Positions 21,847 through 31,258 of a stretch of 64,000 bases of DNA are shown piece by piece. Under the pieces are notes generated by a model. It was not told the DNA's origin and did not search any database. It saw only the letters and a program-made list of their open reading frames with translations. The stretch is from Hesseltinella vesiculosa. Lineage: Eukaryota; Mucoromycota; Mucoromycetes; Mucorales; Cunninghamellaceae. A program made the position numbers and the translations under genes. Each line of letters begins with the position of its first letter. Within the stretch, counting starts at the first letter, position 1. Where the stretch lies: positions 248,001 to 312,000 of the forward strand of contig MCGT01000003.1 of assembly GCA_002104935.1 (NCBI GenBank). Reading direction: 5' to 3'.

Positions 21847-23554
21847 ATGCCGCCCAACACAGAATCAGGGGTGCCTCCATCCACCGCGACTATCATCTGC
21901 AGCGACACATTCCAATCACGAGTCAAGGAAGGCGAGGCCCTGTTTGTGTTTGACAACAAAGTATACAAGGTCGACAGCTTCATCACGCGTCATCCAGGTG
22001 GCGAATTGGCTATGCGACATGGTATTGGTCATGATGTCACTGACGAAATCCGGTCGATGCATCCCCCCTTTGTCTATGAACGCATCATGAAAAAATTTTA
22101 TATTGGCGACTACGATCCCTCACCTCCCACCGCCAGCGTAGCTTTGCCGGACAACCTAGCCAACTATGATCACCTTCCTGAACTGAAAGCGTCTTGGGGC
22201 GGTCGGGTGAACGTCGAAGCCTTTGATAGCGCCATCCTCGACCTGCACCTTGTCCACAAGCAAAACCAAGACAAAGACCTGCAAGATAAGCTTGACGGCA
22301 AAGTCATCGACCCCGTCGCCCTCCGTGCAAAGTACCAAGCTCTCGAGCAAGACCTCAAGGATCGTGGCCTCTTTGAATGCAACTACTATCGCTATTACAA
22401 GGAAGTCTGCCGCTACGTGCTGATCATCTATGTCTCTTTGTGGTTTGCCTTGCGCGGAACGCACTGGTACCACTTTTTGCTCTCAGCCGTGTTTATGGCC
22501 ATGTTTTGGCACCAGCTTGTCTTTACAGCTCACGATGCTGGCCACAACGAAATCACTGGCAAGGTGCAAATCGATCATGCCATTGGTGTCTTTATCGCCA
22601 ACTTTATCGGTGGTCTGTCCCTGGGCTGGTGGAAAGACAACCACAATGTCCATCACATTGTAAGTCGCTTGTCAACATGGCATGGCCTCGAGCTCATTTA
22701 TTTTTTTTTTCTTATCTCACTGTAGGTTGTAAGTGGATCCAGAGCCTATCTTTTTGGCTGACAAAAAAAAAGTAAAAAAAGTCAGCTCACTTTTTTTTCT
22801 CCTCTAGACAAACGATCCTTCGGAGGATCCTGATATCCAACACTTGCCTTTCTTTGCTGTGACCACGAAATACTTCAACAACCTGTACTCGAGCTATTAC
22901 AAGCGGGTGCTTCCTTTTGATGCAGTGGCTCGGTACTTTGTGGCTAAACAGCACCACCTGTACTATCTTGTCGTGTCCTTTGGCCGATTCAACCTTCACC
23001 GCCTCTCGTTTTTATACCTGCTGACGTCCAAGAACGTGCGCATGCCTCGGTTGGAATGGTGCGGCATTCTCTTTTTCTTTATCTGGTACGGCTCCCTGCT
23101 GGCGTCGATGCCTTCCTGGCCTATTCGTATCATGTACTTGCTCGTGTCGTACATGCTGACCTTTCCCCTCCATGTGCAAATCACCTTGTCGCACTTTGGC
23201 ATGTCGACGGAAACGATCGAAAACGAGCCTTTTCCTAGCAAGATGCTGCGCACCACCATGGATGTCGACTGCCCTGAGTGGTTGGACTGGGTCCATGGCG
23301 GTCTTCAATTCCAAGCCGTCCACCACCTTTATCCTCGCCTTCCTCGGCACAACTTGCGTCAATGCGTGCCTTTGGTGCGCCAATTCTGCCGCGAGACCGG
23401 TCTCCATTATTACATGTATACCTTTGCCACCGGTAACGGCGTGGTGCTCGGAGGCATGAAGGCTGTGGCCGACCAAGTCCGTCTCTTGAACGAAAACGCC
23501 AAACACAATGCCGACACCTGGAAACATGATCCTACGCTGAGCACCACCCAGTGA
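21847..23554 (+). CDS. delta-8 sphingolipid (cytochrome b5-fusion) desaturase
   Basis: Exons 21847-22659, 22726-22728 and 22808-23554 give 520 residues. The enzyme introduces a double bond into the long-chain base of ceramides in the ER, an early step to fungal glucosylceramides. An N-terminal cytochrome b5 domain has the haem motif HPGG at 49-52. Three histidine boxes bind the di-iron centre: HDAGH (229-233), HNVHH (266-270) and QAVHH (441-445), the glutamine replacing the first histidine as in all front-end desaturases. The context (SLGWWKDNHNVHHIVTNDP, then DPDIQHLPFF, then TTMDVDCPEWLDWVHGGLQF) is that of fungal delta-8 sphingolipid enzymes rather than delta-6 acyl desaturases. The valine after HNVHHI is supplied only if a three-base exon GTT is used. 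Confidence 0.9.
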
Positions 23555-23637
23555 TTTTTTTTTTTTGTATTGACATTGTAAAAGACGAAGAATAAAGTCG
23601 AGGGAGAATGGATGCTGGCAGAAAATGGCGTGGTAAG

Positions 23638-23832
23638 TATGGACAGACCTTTTTTCACTATGGACAGACCTTTTTTCATTTTGGACAGACCTTTTTTCAT
23701 TTTGGACACTGTGGACAGACCTTTTTTCACTGTGGACAGACCTTTTTTCAATACGGACAGACCTTTTTTTATTTTGGACAGACCTTTTTCCATTTTGGAC
23801 AGACCTTTTTTCACTATGGACAATCTTTTAAT
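23638..23832 (+). repeat. 21-bp minisatellite, left array
   Basis: Eight full and two partial tandem copies of a 21-bp unit. Each begins GGACAGACCTTTTTTCA followed by four variable bases. Copies start at 23641, 23662, 23683, 23713, 23734, 23755, 23776 and 23797, with truncated copies at 23704 (9 bp) and 23818. Because 21 is divisible by three, frames on both strands stay open (giving GQTFFHF repeats on plus and KKGLS repeats on minus); these are not genes. The same unit recurs at 27090-27234 in the same orientation. Confidence 0.95.
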
Positions 23833-23990
23833 TATGGTCATACGTCCCTTGTATCATTTCTAAAAAGGATTAGATATCTGTTGAATGTGAAAAAGTCGTT
23901 CTTAAATTGTCAAAAGTGATAAAATGTGTGCTTTGGAGAGTTGAAAAGCGGAGACAATAAATTTGTTGTGCTTTTTTAACTTTTTTGTAG

Positions 23991-24978
23991 AGAGAAAGCT
24001 CTTTGCATTTTCTTCAATGAAGAGTTTACACTTGAAACCGCTGCAAAACTTCAAATACAACTTGATTCGTACAACTTGCTGCACATTTGTTACATGGACA
24101 ATCCAGGGCAACCAATGCTTCAATCAAAAGTCAAAATAAACGGCAACCCAACATGCTACCATCGCTACTTCGACAACAAGCCAAGACCAATGGAACCAGT
24201 AGAAGAAAGAATGATCCGTAAGTGATAATGAATGTTTCATCACATTTTGAAAGGTACAGATACATTGTATTAATCACTAAAACTTTACTAGAAAGCTTCA
24301 CGCAAATGGTTGATTACATGAATCATGTTTATTTGGCCGATAAACCATTTGATGTGGGTTTATTCTAGTATAAGCAAATGTCAATTAGCGAAGTTTATTC
24401 CAAAGTTATTGTTATCACGAACCTTTTTGATGACAAGTCGGTGAGATCATTTTCTACCTGGTGTGGGATGTCAAAACTGGATTTCTTTAGTGCTGAAATT
24501 CAGCGCAAATACCAAAGAAATGAACTGCAAAAAAAGACAAACTACAGATTACTGTGGGTTCTCAAGAAAGTACACCGAGGTAAGTACATTTTCGAAATAC
24601 GTGAGCTTTATTGACAATTTTATTTGCAGAACCGGTATTGGATAGGGTGTTGAATGTCGGCGCAGCACACATATCCCGAATTGAGAACTTAAAAAAGGAT
24701 GGACATCAAGTTGTTGGCTACGTGCGCAAATCACCCGGAAAGGAGAACAAAAGTAAAAGGTTACAGCTCTTGAATTTGATGGTGGACAGGATGGTGGACG
24801 AGTCTACAGTGGATATGGTGTTCGCATCATACTCTTCCAAAGCAAAGGAACCCATCATCAACCGTGACAAAATCAATGGCGCAAATGTACCAAGGACTTC
24901 TGGAAATACACAAGGTAATATGCAAATTAAAAATGAAATACATGGCTGATTGTAGCATGCTCTCTAGCTAAGACGTGA
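23991..24978 (+). pseudogene. degenerate serine-recombinase-like gene of a mobile element
   Basis: Four exon-like blocks join in phase: 23991-24217, 24292-24579, 24630-24914 and 24956-24978 (TGA). Exon 1 has an acceptor on its left, so the true 5' end is missing or farther upstream. Readable parts include FTLETAAKLQIQLDSYNLLH, SKLDFFSAEIQRKYQ, and, in exon 3, HQVVGYVRKSPGKENK followed by a helical segment and VFASYSSKAKEPIINRD. The order Y-x-R-x-S, a short helix rich in Leu and a later Ser/Arg-Asp patch resembles the N-terminal catalytic domain of small serine recombinases (IS607/resolvase type). An in-frame TAG at 24366-24368 interrupts exon 2 although the frame stays open on both sides. That, plus the repeats around it, argues for a decayed element gene. 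The family call is tentative. Confidence 0.5.
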
Positions 24979-25384
24979 ACGGTGTATAAATGCTTGAACT
25001 AAGGGGGATCCACTGTGCGGAGACTTGTTCTAGAATTAGACAAGTGCACAAGTAAACTCCGCACCTAGTCGAATTGCTGCTGTGTTTATTCGAAATATTA
25101 CAACTGATACTGTAGTATAATATGCGATATAGACATGTTGCAAATTTTGTCTAATACCAGCAAGCCTGTTGCCATTCACTTCTAAATTAATTTACATGGG
25201 CTTTATCTTCGTCATACTGCATAGAGACTACGATGTTATAAAAAATATACTATCAACAACATTGATGCTTTCAATCGAGCTTACTGCTTCACCAGGAACC
25301 AACTTCTCACAGATGTATCGGTGCAAAACCTCTTTGACTGTCGATCGGTACCAGTTAAAAGATCTGCAAAACCATAAACAGCAG
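24979..25384 (+). other. AT-rich stretch inside the repeat island
   Basis: About 400 bp following the recombinase-like pseudogene. A plus-strand frame at 25169-25390 is open but not recognisable. No terminal inverted repeats are obvious to the eye. Confidence 0.35.
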
Positions 25385-25782
25385 CTGTAGAACGCTTTTT
25401 TTCTGGCTTGAGTCGTTTTTGATGGTTTTTTAGCTGGGGGAGCGGAGATTGGAATTCATGATTCTTCAAACTTTGGCTGGGCAATCTTGCTCAATCGATG
25501 TGGTTTTTGCAGCATCATTAGTGTATGCCATTGTTGATATCCACACAAAAAATGCGCTGGATCCATCAGTTCAAAGCCGATCTATCATGTTTTTTTGATT
25601 TTTCAAAATCCCTGAGGGTCCCTGGCCATTTTTGAACGAAAACAAAGGGAGCCCTAAATGTGTGAAAATAAATTCTCCACCGATCGTCACTGGATTTTGT
25701 AGGGCACTTGTATATGCTATGCACTGTTCATGGTCAAGGTATCAGACCTCTACTGTAACTTTCTGGTGAGCTACGCGTGCAT
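25385..25782 (+). repeat. dispersed ~400 bp direct repeat, copy 1
   Basis: This block is nearly identical to 26043-26440. Shared landmarks are CGCTTTTTTTCTGGCTTGAG near the start, GGTTTTTTAGCTGGGGGAGC, TGTTGATATCCACACAAAAA, ATCAGTTCAAAGCCGATCTA, AATTCTCCACCGATCGTCAC, and ATCAGACCTCTACTGT near the end. Differences are single bases and 1-2 bp indels. Similarity fades after about 25770, with only weak traces to 25782. No coding capacity is visible. It may be a non-autonomous transposon or solo terminal repeat; end sequences and target duplications are not clear. Confidence 0.85.
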
Positions 25783-25800
25783 AAAAACATGCCTACTGCC

Positions 25801-25883
25801 TGCGTTCGATTCCCAGTGAAGCCAGCTTAAAAAAAATAAATCAATTAAAAGCCCGCACATGCGTTCGATTCCCAGGGAAGCCA
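25801..25883 (+). repeat. short repeat pair with a Pol III B-box-like core
   Basis: Two 24-bp copies (25801-25824 and 25860-25883) share TGCGTTCGATTCCCAG followed by a variable base and GAAGCCA. The core GTTCGATTCC equals the tRNA T-arm/B-box consensus, and GTGAGCTACGCG about 30 bp upstream is weakly A-box-like. No tRNA cloverleaf can be folded because the T stem does not pair. A decayed tRNA-derived SINE is possible. Confidence 0.45.
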
Positions 25884-26042
25884 CTCCACCTGGCTGTCCT
25901 ACTCTCTAGATCACCATCCAGTGATCCATCAAGGCTTAAATTTTAGCCATTATCAGTGCTCATCGCCTACTACCACCATGCCAAATTAGAAGGCGATCGG
26001 AGGAGATCGATTTTGGCTTGACTTCAGCACCTCGATTTTTGG

Positions 26043-26440
26043 CTGTGGAGCGCTTTTTTTCTGGCTTGAGTCGTTTTTGATGGTTTTTTAGCTGGGGGAG
26101 CGGAGAATGGAATTCATGATTCTTCAAACTTTGGCTCGGCAATCTAGCTTAATCGATGTGATTTTTTCAGCATCATTCGTGTATGTCATTGTTGATATCC
26201 ACACAAAAAATGAGCTGGATCCATCAGTTCAAAGCCGATCTATCATGTTTTTATGATTTTTCAAAATCCCTGAGGGTCCCCTGGCCATTTTTGAACGAAA
26301 ACATAGGGAGCCCTAAATGTGTGCCAAAAATAAATTCTCCACCGATCGTCACTGGATTTTGCAGGGTACTTGTATATGATATGTACTGTATTTGGTCAAG
26401 GTATCAGACCTCTACTGTTACTTCCAGGGGACTTACACTT
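26043..26440 (+). repeat. dispersed ~400 bp direct repeat, copy 2
   Basis: Second copy of the block at 25385-25782, same orientation, offset by about 658 bp. It carries its own point changes (for example ATGAGCTGG for ATGCGCTGG, and CCCTGGCC for CCTGGCC after GAGGGT). The similarity of the two copies suggests either recent duplication of the island or insertion of two related elements. Confidence 0.85.
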
Positions 26441-26912
26441 GCTTAAAGACAAATCTCCCCAGCCAAAGTCTGGCAGGAGGGGAGAAAGTGCAGTAATGTT
26501 AGCCAGCGATTGGCTCGTCTGATGGACGCCAACTTTTGCATGGCAATAGTAGATGATAGGTAATAGTGATGGGCATAATGTCAGGCGTGTTGGATTATAG
26601 GGTGGAGTGTTAGAAAAAAAGCAAACATGGAGAAAAAATAAAAAGCCAGTGGGTTGCCTAAAAAGGGGCAGGGCTCGGATACTTTTCTTTTTTTTTTCCC
26701 CAGACTCACTCTTCCGTCATTACTTTCACGTTGTGCAACTACTGAGCCCATGCTTGTACACAGTATTTATTAGTCACAGTTGGAGGACTCTGTAATGATT
26801 TCCTCTTCTCCCTTATCTGATTTTCTAATCATATTAAAAACAAACCCACTTCGAATCTCGTATTCTTACAAATACTGCTTTTAACTCGCTTTTCCATTTT
26901 CTTTTACTGTAC
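26441..26912. other. spacer inside the repeat island
   Basis: Nearly 500 bp of mixed sequence after the second repeat copy. No gene, repeat or RNA is recognisable. The open frame at 26607-26795 is read through a poly-T run and is not supported. Confidence 0.35.
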
Positions 26913-27067
26913 CTCCAAGGGGAAAACTGTAATCATCGAGACTTCCAACTTTGGCCTTGGATCAGTCTCAAAACTTCCAGATGCATGATCATACACAACT
27001 GCTTGCTTCCATATGCCTGTGGCGTGAACTATAAAATTAACACCGTCTTGCCCACTGAGCTGGCTTT
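26913..27067 (-). other. possible exon remnant
   Basis: On the minus strand an acceptor-like TTGTTAG (27068-27074) precedes an open frame containing SQLSGQDGVNFIVHATGIWK and QAVVYDHASGSFETDPRPK, ending at a possible donor GGAG|GTACAG. It looks protein-like but has no partner exons and no recognised family. It lies just inside the right minisatellite array, so it may belong to the decayed element. Confidence 0.22.
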
Positions 27068-27089
27068 CTAACAATTGACAAGGTAGTAT

Positions 27090-27234
27090 GGACAGACCTT
27101 TTTTCACTGTCGACAGACGGACAGACCTTTTTTCATTTTGGACAGACCTTTTTTCATTTTGGACACACCTTTTTTTGACCATTTTTCACTGTGGACAGAC
27201 CTTTTTTCATTTTGGACACACCTTTTTCCACTAG
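27090..27234 (+). repeat. 21-bp minisatellite, right array
   Basis: Six full or slightly altered copies of the same unit as in the left array (starts 27090, 27119, 27140, 27161, 27193, 27214), with an 8-bp truncated copy at 27111 and an expanded copy at 27161. Both arrays begin after a GTATGGACAG junction (GGTAAGTATGG on the left, GGTAGTATGG on the right). Confidence 0.92.
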
Positions 27235-27529
27235 GGGGACGGCCAATGGAGGCTCCGCTGATGAAGGCAGAGCCACAGTGTAGCCTCCCTGGACTGTGTC
27301 TCCATCACTTGCTTTTCAACAGCCTCCATGGCAAACAAGGAATCTTTATGGTGGTCTAGAAGAACCAATAACGTAAAGAAAGTCGTTTGGTTAGGGTATG
27401 AGAATGCCGCCACTGTGAAGGCTGCCTTTCTGCAACGGTGGCTTTCCAACAAAATGAGTTTCAATTTTTTTTTGTGTACGCTTTTTTTTTTTTCTTTTTT
27501 TTTTTTTTTCTCTCCAAAGCATTGATCTC
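27235..27529. other. promoter side of the NOP13-like gene
   Basis: Just under 300 bp between the right minisatellite and the next start codon, ending in a strong poly-T/C run (27480-27515) directly upstream of the ATG. A short plus-strand frame (YENAATVKAAFLQRWLSNK) is open but not recognised. Confidence 0.4.
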
Positions 27530-28901
27530 ATGAGCGATACCAGTGACGATAACCAATCATTCCAGGTGGCTGACTTTTTCAAAGATGCCCCTCTTGATGA
27601 TGATTCAAAGGCCAGAGATGAACGCCGGGCCAAGAAGCGCGAAAAGAAAACCATGACCAGTGAAGAAAAGGAAGAACAGGTAAAAAATAAGATCTTGCTT
27701 GTGATGGACACTTACAAGGCCTTGTTGACATGCCTATTTTCAACCATAGCGCAAGATCAATCGCGAAAATCGAGAAAAGAAGAAACTGCTGAAGGAAAAG
27801 AACAAGAAACGCAAGGTAAAGAGAAGAGGCTACAAAGAAGATCAATGGGAGATCAACCTGTTTTATTAGCGTGGCGAGGAAGTCAGCTCGGACGAGGAAG
27901 AAGAAGAACAGGTAGGCAAGGATGGTCCCAACAACAAAAAACCAAAATCAGACAAGAAGCAGCGTCAAGAAAACGAACACGGTGTGTGGGTGGGCAACCT
28001 CAACTTCCGTACTGGCCGAGACACCATCGAACAATTCTTTGCAGACTGCGGTAACATCACTCGTATCAACATTCGTAAAGGTCGCAGTGGCAATGAGCAG
28101 AACCGAGGGTGAGCCTAGAAGTCTACGAAAAAAGGACGATCGCCTTACCTTTCCATTCCATTAGGTTTGTCTATGTGATGTTTGAGGAAGAAGAGGCTGT
28201 GGCCAAGGCCATTGGTAAATCAGAACAACGGCTGGACGGTCGCTCACTGCTGATCAAGAGTGCCAGCGACTACCAACGCAAGGACGGCTTGAACAAAAAG
28301 GAAATCAAGAAACACAAGAACCCCCCCTGCCCCACCCTGTTCATCGGCAACCTACCTTTTACTGCAACCAAAGAATCTTTACAGGAAGTCTTTGAGTGGG
28401 CAGGCCCCATTCGATCCGTACGACTCGGCACCTTTGAAGACTCTGGCAAATGCAAAGGGTAAACCGAAAGAAAAGGAGACGAGTGGCGCTGACCCTCTGT
28501 TTTGCAGGTTCGGCTATGTTGATTTTGAAACGGTGGAAGATGCCACCAAGGCTATCCGTGCACCCGATAAGCATGAATTGGACGACCGAAAGATCCGTGT
28601 GGAGTTTGCCACCGAAGATGCCCACAAACGGTCCATGCCTTGGTTGATCCGTCGCGAACGAGCGCAACAAAAGGACCATCAACAGCCGGGTCGTCAGCAG
28701 GCTACCACCGAGCACACACCTGCTTCTTCCGAAGAACCCTCCCCTGCCCCTCGTCCCCGACGGGAAAAGAGGGAAAAGAAGGAAGACAAGCCCAAGAAGC
28801 CAAGAGGGGAGCGCCTAAAACCTGGTGAAGCCTTGTCCAATGCCCCTCGTCAACGCCCCACCGTGCAAGATTTCAAAGGCACCAAAATCACCTTTGACTA
28901 G
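27530..28901 (+). CDS. NOP13: NOP13-like nucleolar RNA-binding protein with two RRMs
   Basis: Five exons (27530-27679, 27750-27815, 27870-28108, 28165-28458, 28508-28901) give 380 residues. The N-terminus is acidic and then Lys/Arg-rich (nuclear/nucleolar localisation). RRM1 starts at HGVWVGNLNFRTGRDT (about 109-190) with RNP1 split by intron 3 at GFVYVMFEEEE. RRM2 starts at CPTLFIGNLPFTATKESL (about 206-285) with RNP1 KGFGYVDFET, also split by an intron at the equivalent Gly-Phe position. The C-terminus is basic and ends RPTVQDFKGTKITFD, similar to fungal Nop13/Nop12-type proteins. Homologues sit in 90S/pre-60S particles in the nucleolus. Both RRM introns fall at matching codons, consistent with duplication of an RRM exon. 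Confidence 0.85.
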
Positions 28902-29312
28902 CCCATTGTTTCATTTTTCCATTTTTTATACACCAATGAATTTTTTTTTTTTTTTTTTTGCATTTTCCAGTAATAAAGCAAGAAATAAACAAGGCCCAAA
29001 GTGATGAAAAAATGCCTGCCAGGTAACTTGCCCCGAAAGCATGCGCAGTCATCAGGGTCTCTCTCGTTGGACCAGCGTTTTGTTCTGTATGGACGTGGTT
29101 CAAACTGAGGATGACAGGCATTAGGAGGTCCAATCGCGAAGACGAAAAGAGATCACGCCAAGGAACAAAGGCGGTGTCATGAGACCAGAAGGATGACGGG
29201 CAGCGGCGGGGTTTGGTTTTTTGTGCCTGTTGCTTCCGCCGTTTTATTGTTTTTTTTTTTTTGTTTATCCCTTTTTTTTTTCCTTTACTTTTATAAAGAC
29301 CATCTTTGTAAC
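28902..29312. other. spacer between NOP13 and OSBP genes
   Basis: About 410 bp with AATAAA at 28973 as the likely poly(A) signal of the NOP13-like gene, and long T runs at 28940-28959 and 29250-29281. No gene is visible. Confidence 0.5.
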
Positions 29313-30671
29313 ATGAGCGCTGATAATGCCCTTGATAGTATTCCTGATGACCAACAAGGCAACTTCTCCTCGTTTTTGAAGACGCTTGCCTCATTCACCG
29401 GTGACTTGTCTGCCTTGACCTGCCCATCCTTTTTGCTAGCTCCCATCTCCTTGTTGGAATACTCGTAAGCTTTTTCATGCGAAAAAAAAAAAAATGGACG
29501 AGCATGAGTGTATGAGATCTGGATGGTCCGCCGTTTTCGTATAATGCAGCACTCAGCTTCTGGTTTTCTCGATAGGTCATACTGGGCTGACCAGCCTGCT
29601 TTGGTAGGTCATCAAGCTTGACCCATTTGCATCTCACCTTTTTTTTATCTTCTTTCCTCCTCACTTGTAATGATCAGTTGAGCGCTGTTGGTGATTCGGA
29701 TAGCGAAGAAGAGCGATTCTATGCTGCTATTCGGTGGTTCATTTCGGCTTTGAACGGCTCGTTTGCCAGCCGTTTACCCAAGGGTGAATGGGAAAAGAAG
29801 CCTTTCAATCCTATTCTTGGTGAAGAATTCCATTGCTCGCTGGGAGACGCCAAAGTCACCTGCTGTCAAGTCAGCCACCATCCTCCAGTCTCTGCCTTCC
29901 ACATCCGTGACGAAAAGAAGGGCGTCACTCTTTTGGGACACGACGGACAAAAGACTCGGTTCTCTGGTACTCAAATGTTGGTGGATCAAATTGGCTACTG
30001 TTCGCTGAAATTGGAAGCCCGTGATGAAACCTACTTGTTCACCTTGCCTTCCTTGTCGGTGAATGGCATTTGGTATGCCGGTAAGTCCGTTGCAAGTGTC
30101 TGCACAAACCTCATGCTCGTCTGTAGCTCCTTACGTTGAATTGAACGGCACGTCGTATATTCAATCGTCGACTGGCTTCCATGCCTCGATTGTGTACACC
30201 ACCAAAGGTTGGATCTCCGGTGAATTCCACCACTTCAAGGCCACCGTGACCAACAACAAGGCTGCAGCGGCCGTTATCGAGGGTCAATGGACCGGAAAAT
30301 CGACCCTGACCAAGCACAAGCAATCGCCCGTGCCTTTCTTGGACCTGACTGAAGTGGACCGATGCCAACCCCAAGTGCCTGCCATCTCGGAACAAGGAGA
30401 GCTGGAATCGCGCCGCGTCTGGGAAAAGGTGTCGGTGGCACTGGCTGCTGGTGATTACATGACGGCGTCTTCGGAAAAATCCTTGATTGAAAATGCTCAA
30501 CGAGCATTGCGCAAGGAACGACAAGAACAAAACATTGCATGGGAACCCACCTTGTTCAAACAAGTCCAGGGTGAAGAAGTCTATGGCAACTTGCGTCAGC
30601 AGATCTTGGAAAAGGCCGACAGTAACTTTGTTGATACCTTGGGTGATGGTGCTTGGTCTTTTACCTCTTAG
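29313..30671 (+). CDS. oxysterol-binding protein, KES1/OSH4 type
   Basis: Four exons (29313-29464, 29576-29603, 29678-30080, 30127-30671; exon 2 only 28 nt) give 375 residues. It is a short ORP with only the lipid-transfer ORD barrel. An N-terminal lid region (SSFLKTLASFTGDLSALTCP) leads to the sterol/PI4P pocket: FNPILGEEF, then the fingerprint QVSHHPPVSAFH (about residues 121-132; the usual EQVSHHPP has Cys in place of Glu). A KQSPVPFLDLTEVD segment and a C-terminal ALRKERQEQNIAWEPTLF helix follow, where family members bind PI4P phosphates. Such proteins exchange sterol for PI4P at Golgi and ER membranes. The length compares with yeast Kes1 (434); the C-terminus is shorter. Confidence 0.9.
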
Positions 30672-31258
30672 ATACAGTGTAATTCAAATAATAATAAAAA
30701 AAACAAGAACAATCATAAAGCCTTTGTATTCATTTTTCTGCTATGCAAACATGTCGGCTACTCCTTTTACATCAGCCAATGGCAATTGGGTACAGCGGCA
30801 GCCGAGACAAAAAGTAGGAAGCCCTGCAAAAGTGGTTAAGCAGGGCATAAGTACCAAGAATGGAAACTGCCGCGCTTGTCTTTGATTGGGAGAAAGAGGC
30901 CTGTCAGGCTTTTTTTCTTTCTTTTTTTTCTTTTTTTTTTTTTTTGGGCTAGTTGAACCTTAAGCTGTTGACCACCTTTGACAGCAAAACAGGAAGAAGA
31001 TAGCGTTGTTGACTCAATGACCAAAGAATTCCGCGGGGGGTGGAGTAGAATAAACAAGCGATGCAAGGTCTAGGAGGGGTTGGTCCGGCAAAAGATGGTG
31101 ATTCATTGGATCAGGAGTCATCTCCGAATTTGCCTTTTTCAAAAAGGACATGCCACGGAAATGAGTCAATCCCAAAAATCAACAAAAACAAAAAAAACTT
31201 GCGCGGTTTATTATTCAACGTCTCTTTTCTTTTCTTTTATTTTTTATTGAAAACAACC
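30672..31258. other. spacer between OSBP and glutamine synthetase genes
   Basis: Nearly 600 bp. It contains AATAATAATAAA just after the OSBP stop, a poly-T run at 30930-30945, and a T/C-rich leader before 31259. No gene is recognised. Confidence 0.5.

Noticed and set aside
21847..23554. Delta-6 fatty-acid desaturase, common in Mucorales
   Set aside because: The box contexts (HDAGH, SLGWWKDNHNVHH, VDCPEWLDWVHGG) match fungal delta-8 sphingolipid desaturases better than delta-6 enzymes, though substrate specificity was not tested.
23638..23832. CRISPR-like regular repeat array
   Set aside because: Units are directly tandem at 21 bp with no unique spacers, and the context is a eukaryotic nuclear genome. 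It is a minisatellite.
23608..23919. Open frame encoding GQTFFHF repeats (and the antisense KKGLS repeat protein)
   Set aside because: All frames stay open because the unit length is a multiple of three. There is no start context, splice logic or conservation to support a repeat protein.
25760..25830. tRNA gene
   Set aside because: The T-loop core is present, but the T stem and acceptor stem do not pair and no anticodon arm can be drawn.
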